Source: an uncultured Eubacteriales bacterium (GTDB lineage: Bacteria; Bacillota; Clostridia; Christensenellales; CAG-917). Taken from it: DNA of 64,000 nt. The stretch is from positions 68,813 to 132,812 of the forward strand of contig URAF01000004.1 in assembly GCA_900545885.1 (NCBI GenBank), written 5' to 3'. The translations under genes and the position numbers were made by a program. Of the stretch, positions 63,583 to 64,000 are shown piece by piece. Every line of letters starts with the position of its first letter. The stretch's first letter is position 1. The notes under the pieces are model-generated. The model had not been told where the DNA came from and did no database searches. It saw only the letters and a list, made by a program, of their open reading frames with translations.

Positions 63583-63611
63583 ATTGTATCAAAGGGGTAT
63601 TTTGATGTCAA
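63583..63611 (-). promoter_or_regulatory. Promoter of the MFS gene
   Basis: On the minus strand TTGACA (63611-63606) and TACAAT (63588-63583) are 17 bp apart. AGGAGG precedes the ATG at 63561. Confidence 0.88.
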
Positions 63612-63634
63612 TACCGAACAAACCGCAAAAATGC

Positions 63635-63663
63635 TTGATAACGGCGGAAAGTTGTGGTATATT
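63635..63663 (+). promoter_or_regulatory. Promoter of tRNA-Leu
   Basis: TTGATA (63635-63640) and TATATT (63658-63663) are 17 bp apart, with the start expected a few bases before the mature 5' end. It is divergent from the MFS promoter. Confidence 0.85.
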
Positions 63664-63672
63664 ATCACTTGC

Positions 63673-63759
63673 GCCGGTGTGGTGAAACTGGCAGACGCGC
63701 TGGACTCAAAATCCTGTGGAGTAAAATCCGTGTCGGTTCGAGTCCGACCACCGGCACCA
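63673..63759 (+). tRNA. tRNA-Leu (anticodon CAA), CCA encoded
   Basis: The 87-nt cloverleaf has acceptor GCCGGTG (63673-63679) pairing with CACCGGC (63749-63755), A discriminator and encoded CCA. The D-loop, a long type II variable arm (GTGGAGTAAAATCCGT) and the GGTTCGAGTCC T-arm mark it as Leu. The anticodon loop CTCAAAA has CAA at 63707-63709. The anticodon stem CTGGA/TCCTG has a U-U mismatch at the second pair (28-42). Confidence 0.93.
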
Positions 63760-63766
63760 ACGAGCA

Positions 63767-63800
63767 AAAACAGCCTCTCGAAGAGAGGTTGTTTTTCTTT
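63767..63800 (+). terminator. Intrinsic terminator of tRNA-Leu
   Basis: A 13-bp stem with one G-U pair (63767-63779 with 63783-63795) and a GAA loop is followed by CTTT. Confidence 0.88.
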
Positions 63801-63803
63801 TAT

Positions 63804-64000
63804 TCCCACCGCACTTGTGCGAGAGGGGATAAAAGAAAAATAAGAACAGCGCAAAGCGCGGCTGTTTTTGCGAGTGACAGTAGGGGGCACGGCATAGCCG
63901 TCCCACCGGCAGTAAGCAAAACTGCCGACAAAAAAAGTGGATTTATCCCACCGCACTTGTGCGAGAGGGGATAAAAGAAAAATAAGAACAGCGCAAAGCG
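63804..64000. repeat. Direct repeat of at least 55 bp, 142-bp period, hairpin-rich
   Basis: The sequence at 63804-63858 recurs at 63946-64000 and is cut by the window edge. The unit starts TCCCACCGCACTTGTGCGAG and includes AACAGCGCAAAGCG. Between the copies lie small hairpins (ACGGC/GCCGT at about 63890, CGGCAGT/ACTGCCG at about 63907-63927) and a GCTGTTTTT tail. No credible gene is present. It may be a larger tandem or dispersed repeat that continues outside. Confidence 0.8.

Noticed and set aside
1..64000. CRISPR array, insertion sequence, prophage or integron
   Set aside because: No regularly spaced repeats, transposase, integrase or phage structural genes were found; the repeats seen are short and local.

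Overview
The window is ordinary chromosomal DNA of a low-to-mid GC Gram-positive bacterium of the Clostridia type, most likely an uncultured gut lineage. The evidence is the yqfC-yqfD-phoH-yqfF-ybeY-era-yqzL-recO order, the dnaG-rpoD-trmK-nif3 order, infC-rpmI-rplT behind a leader attenuator, lipobox lipoproteins, many TTGACA-17-TATAAT promoters and Shine-Dalgarno sites of the AGGAGG type. The sporulation-type genes yqfC and yqfD suggest spore-forming ancestry. The lineage is an inference; no 16S gene is present. I saw no insertion sequence, prophage, integrase or CRISPR array.

Layout. 1-6315: a carbohydrate locus with a partial surface protein, a GH32-like lipoprotein, a broken sulfatase and a xylulokinase. 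6667-11627: dnaG-rpoD-trmK-nif3-zinc ribbon operon. 11671-19356: a GH2 beta-galactosidase, thrS, a 7-TM protein, then infC-rpmI-rplT. 19404-23824: SpoU methyltransferase, yebC, proA, and an iscS-iscU pair. 24151-29437: an S1C protease on the minus strand, an Mrr-type endonuclease, DegV, then ApbE with a NusG-II protein and a Gx-type membrane protein. 29683-32497 (minus): a small membrane protein, an anchored extracytoplasmic protein and murG. 32626-42336: an alpha/beta hydrolase, parE-parC, a DUF1846 protein, and a Mn-type CDF transporter coupled to a membrane-anchored metallophosphoesterase. 42705-46854: pepF, a lipoprotein and dnaB. 47188-57573: the yqfC-to-recO cluster, a large lipoprotein, threonylcarbamoyl-AMP synthase and a YwlE-like phosphatase. 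57870-63561: a ferritin-like protein, secG, smpB, metY-metA and an MFS transporter. 63673-64000: tRNA-Leu(CAA) and a directly repeated hairpin-rich element.

Most of the content is housekeeping: replication (dnaG, dnaB, parEC), transcription (rpoD), translation (infC, rpmI, rplT, thrS, smpB, era, ybeY), envelope (murG, secG, lipoproteins) and methionine synthesis by the acetyl route (metA with Glu111, plus metY). The most unusual observation is that the replicative helicase DnaB carries a roughly 117-residue, very acidic C-terminal tail ending in DEDMPF, a close match to the C-terminal tip of single-stranded DNA-binding protein. Others are a relict sulfatase reduced to its two ends, a candidate leaderless gene, a Mn-type transporter overlapping a metallophosphoesterase gene, and a ParC with glycine at the acidic quinolone-contact position.
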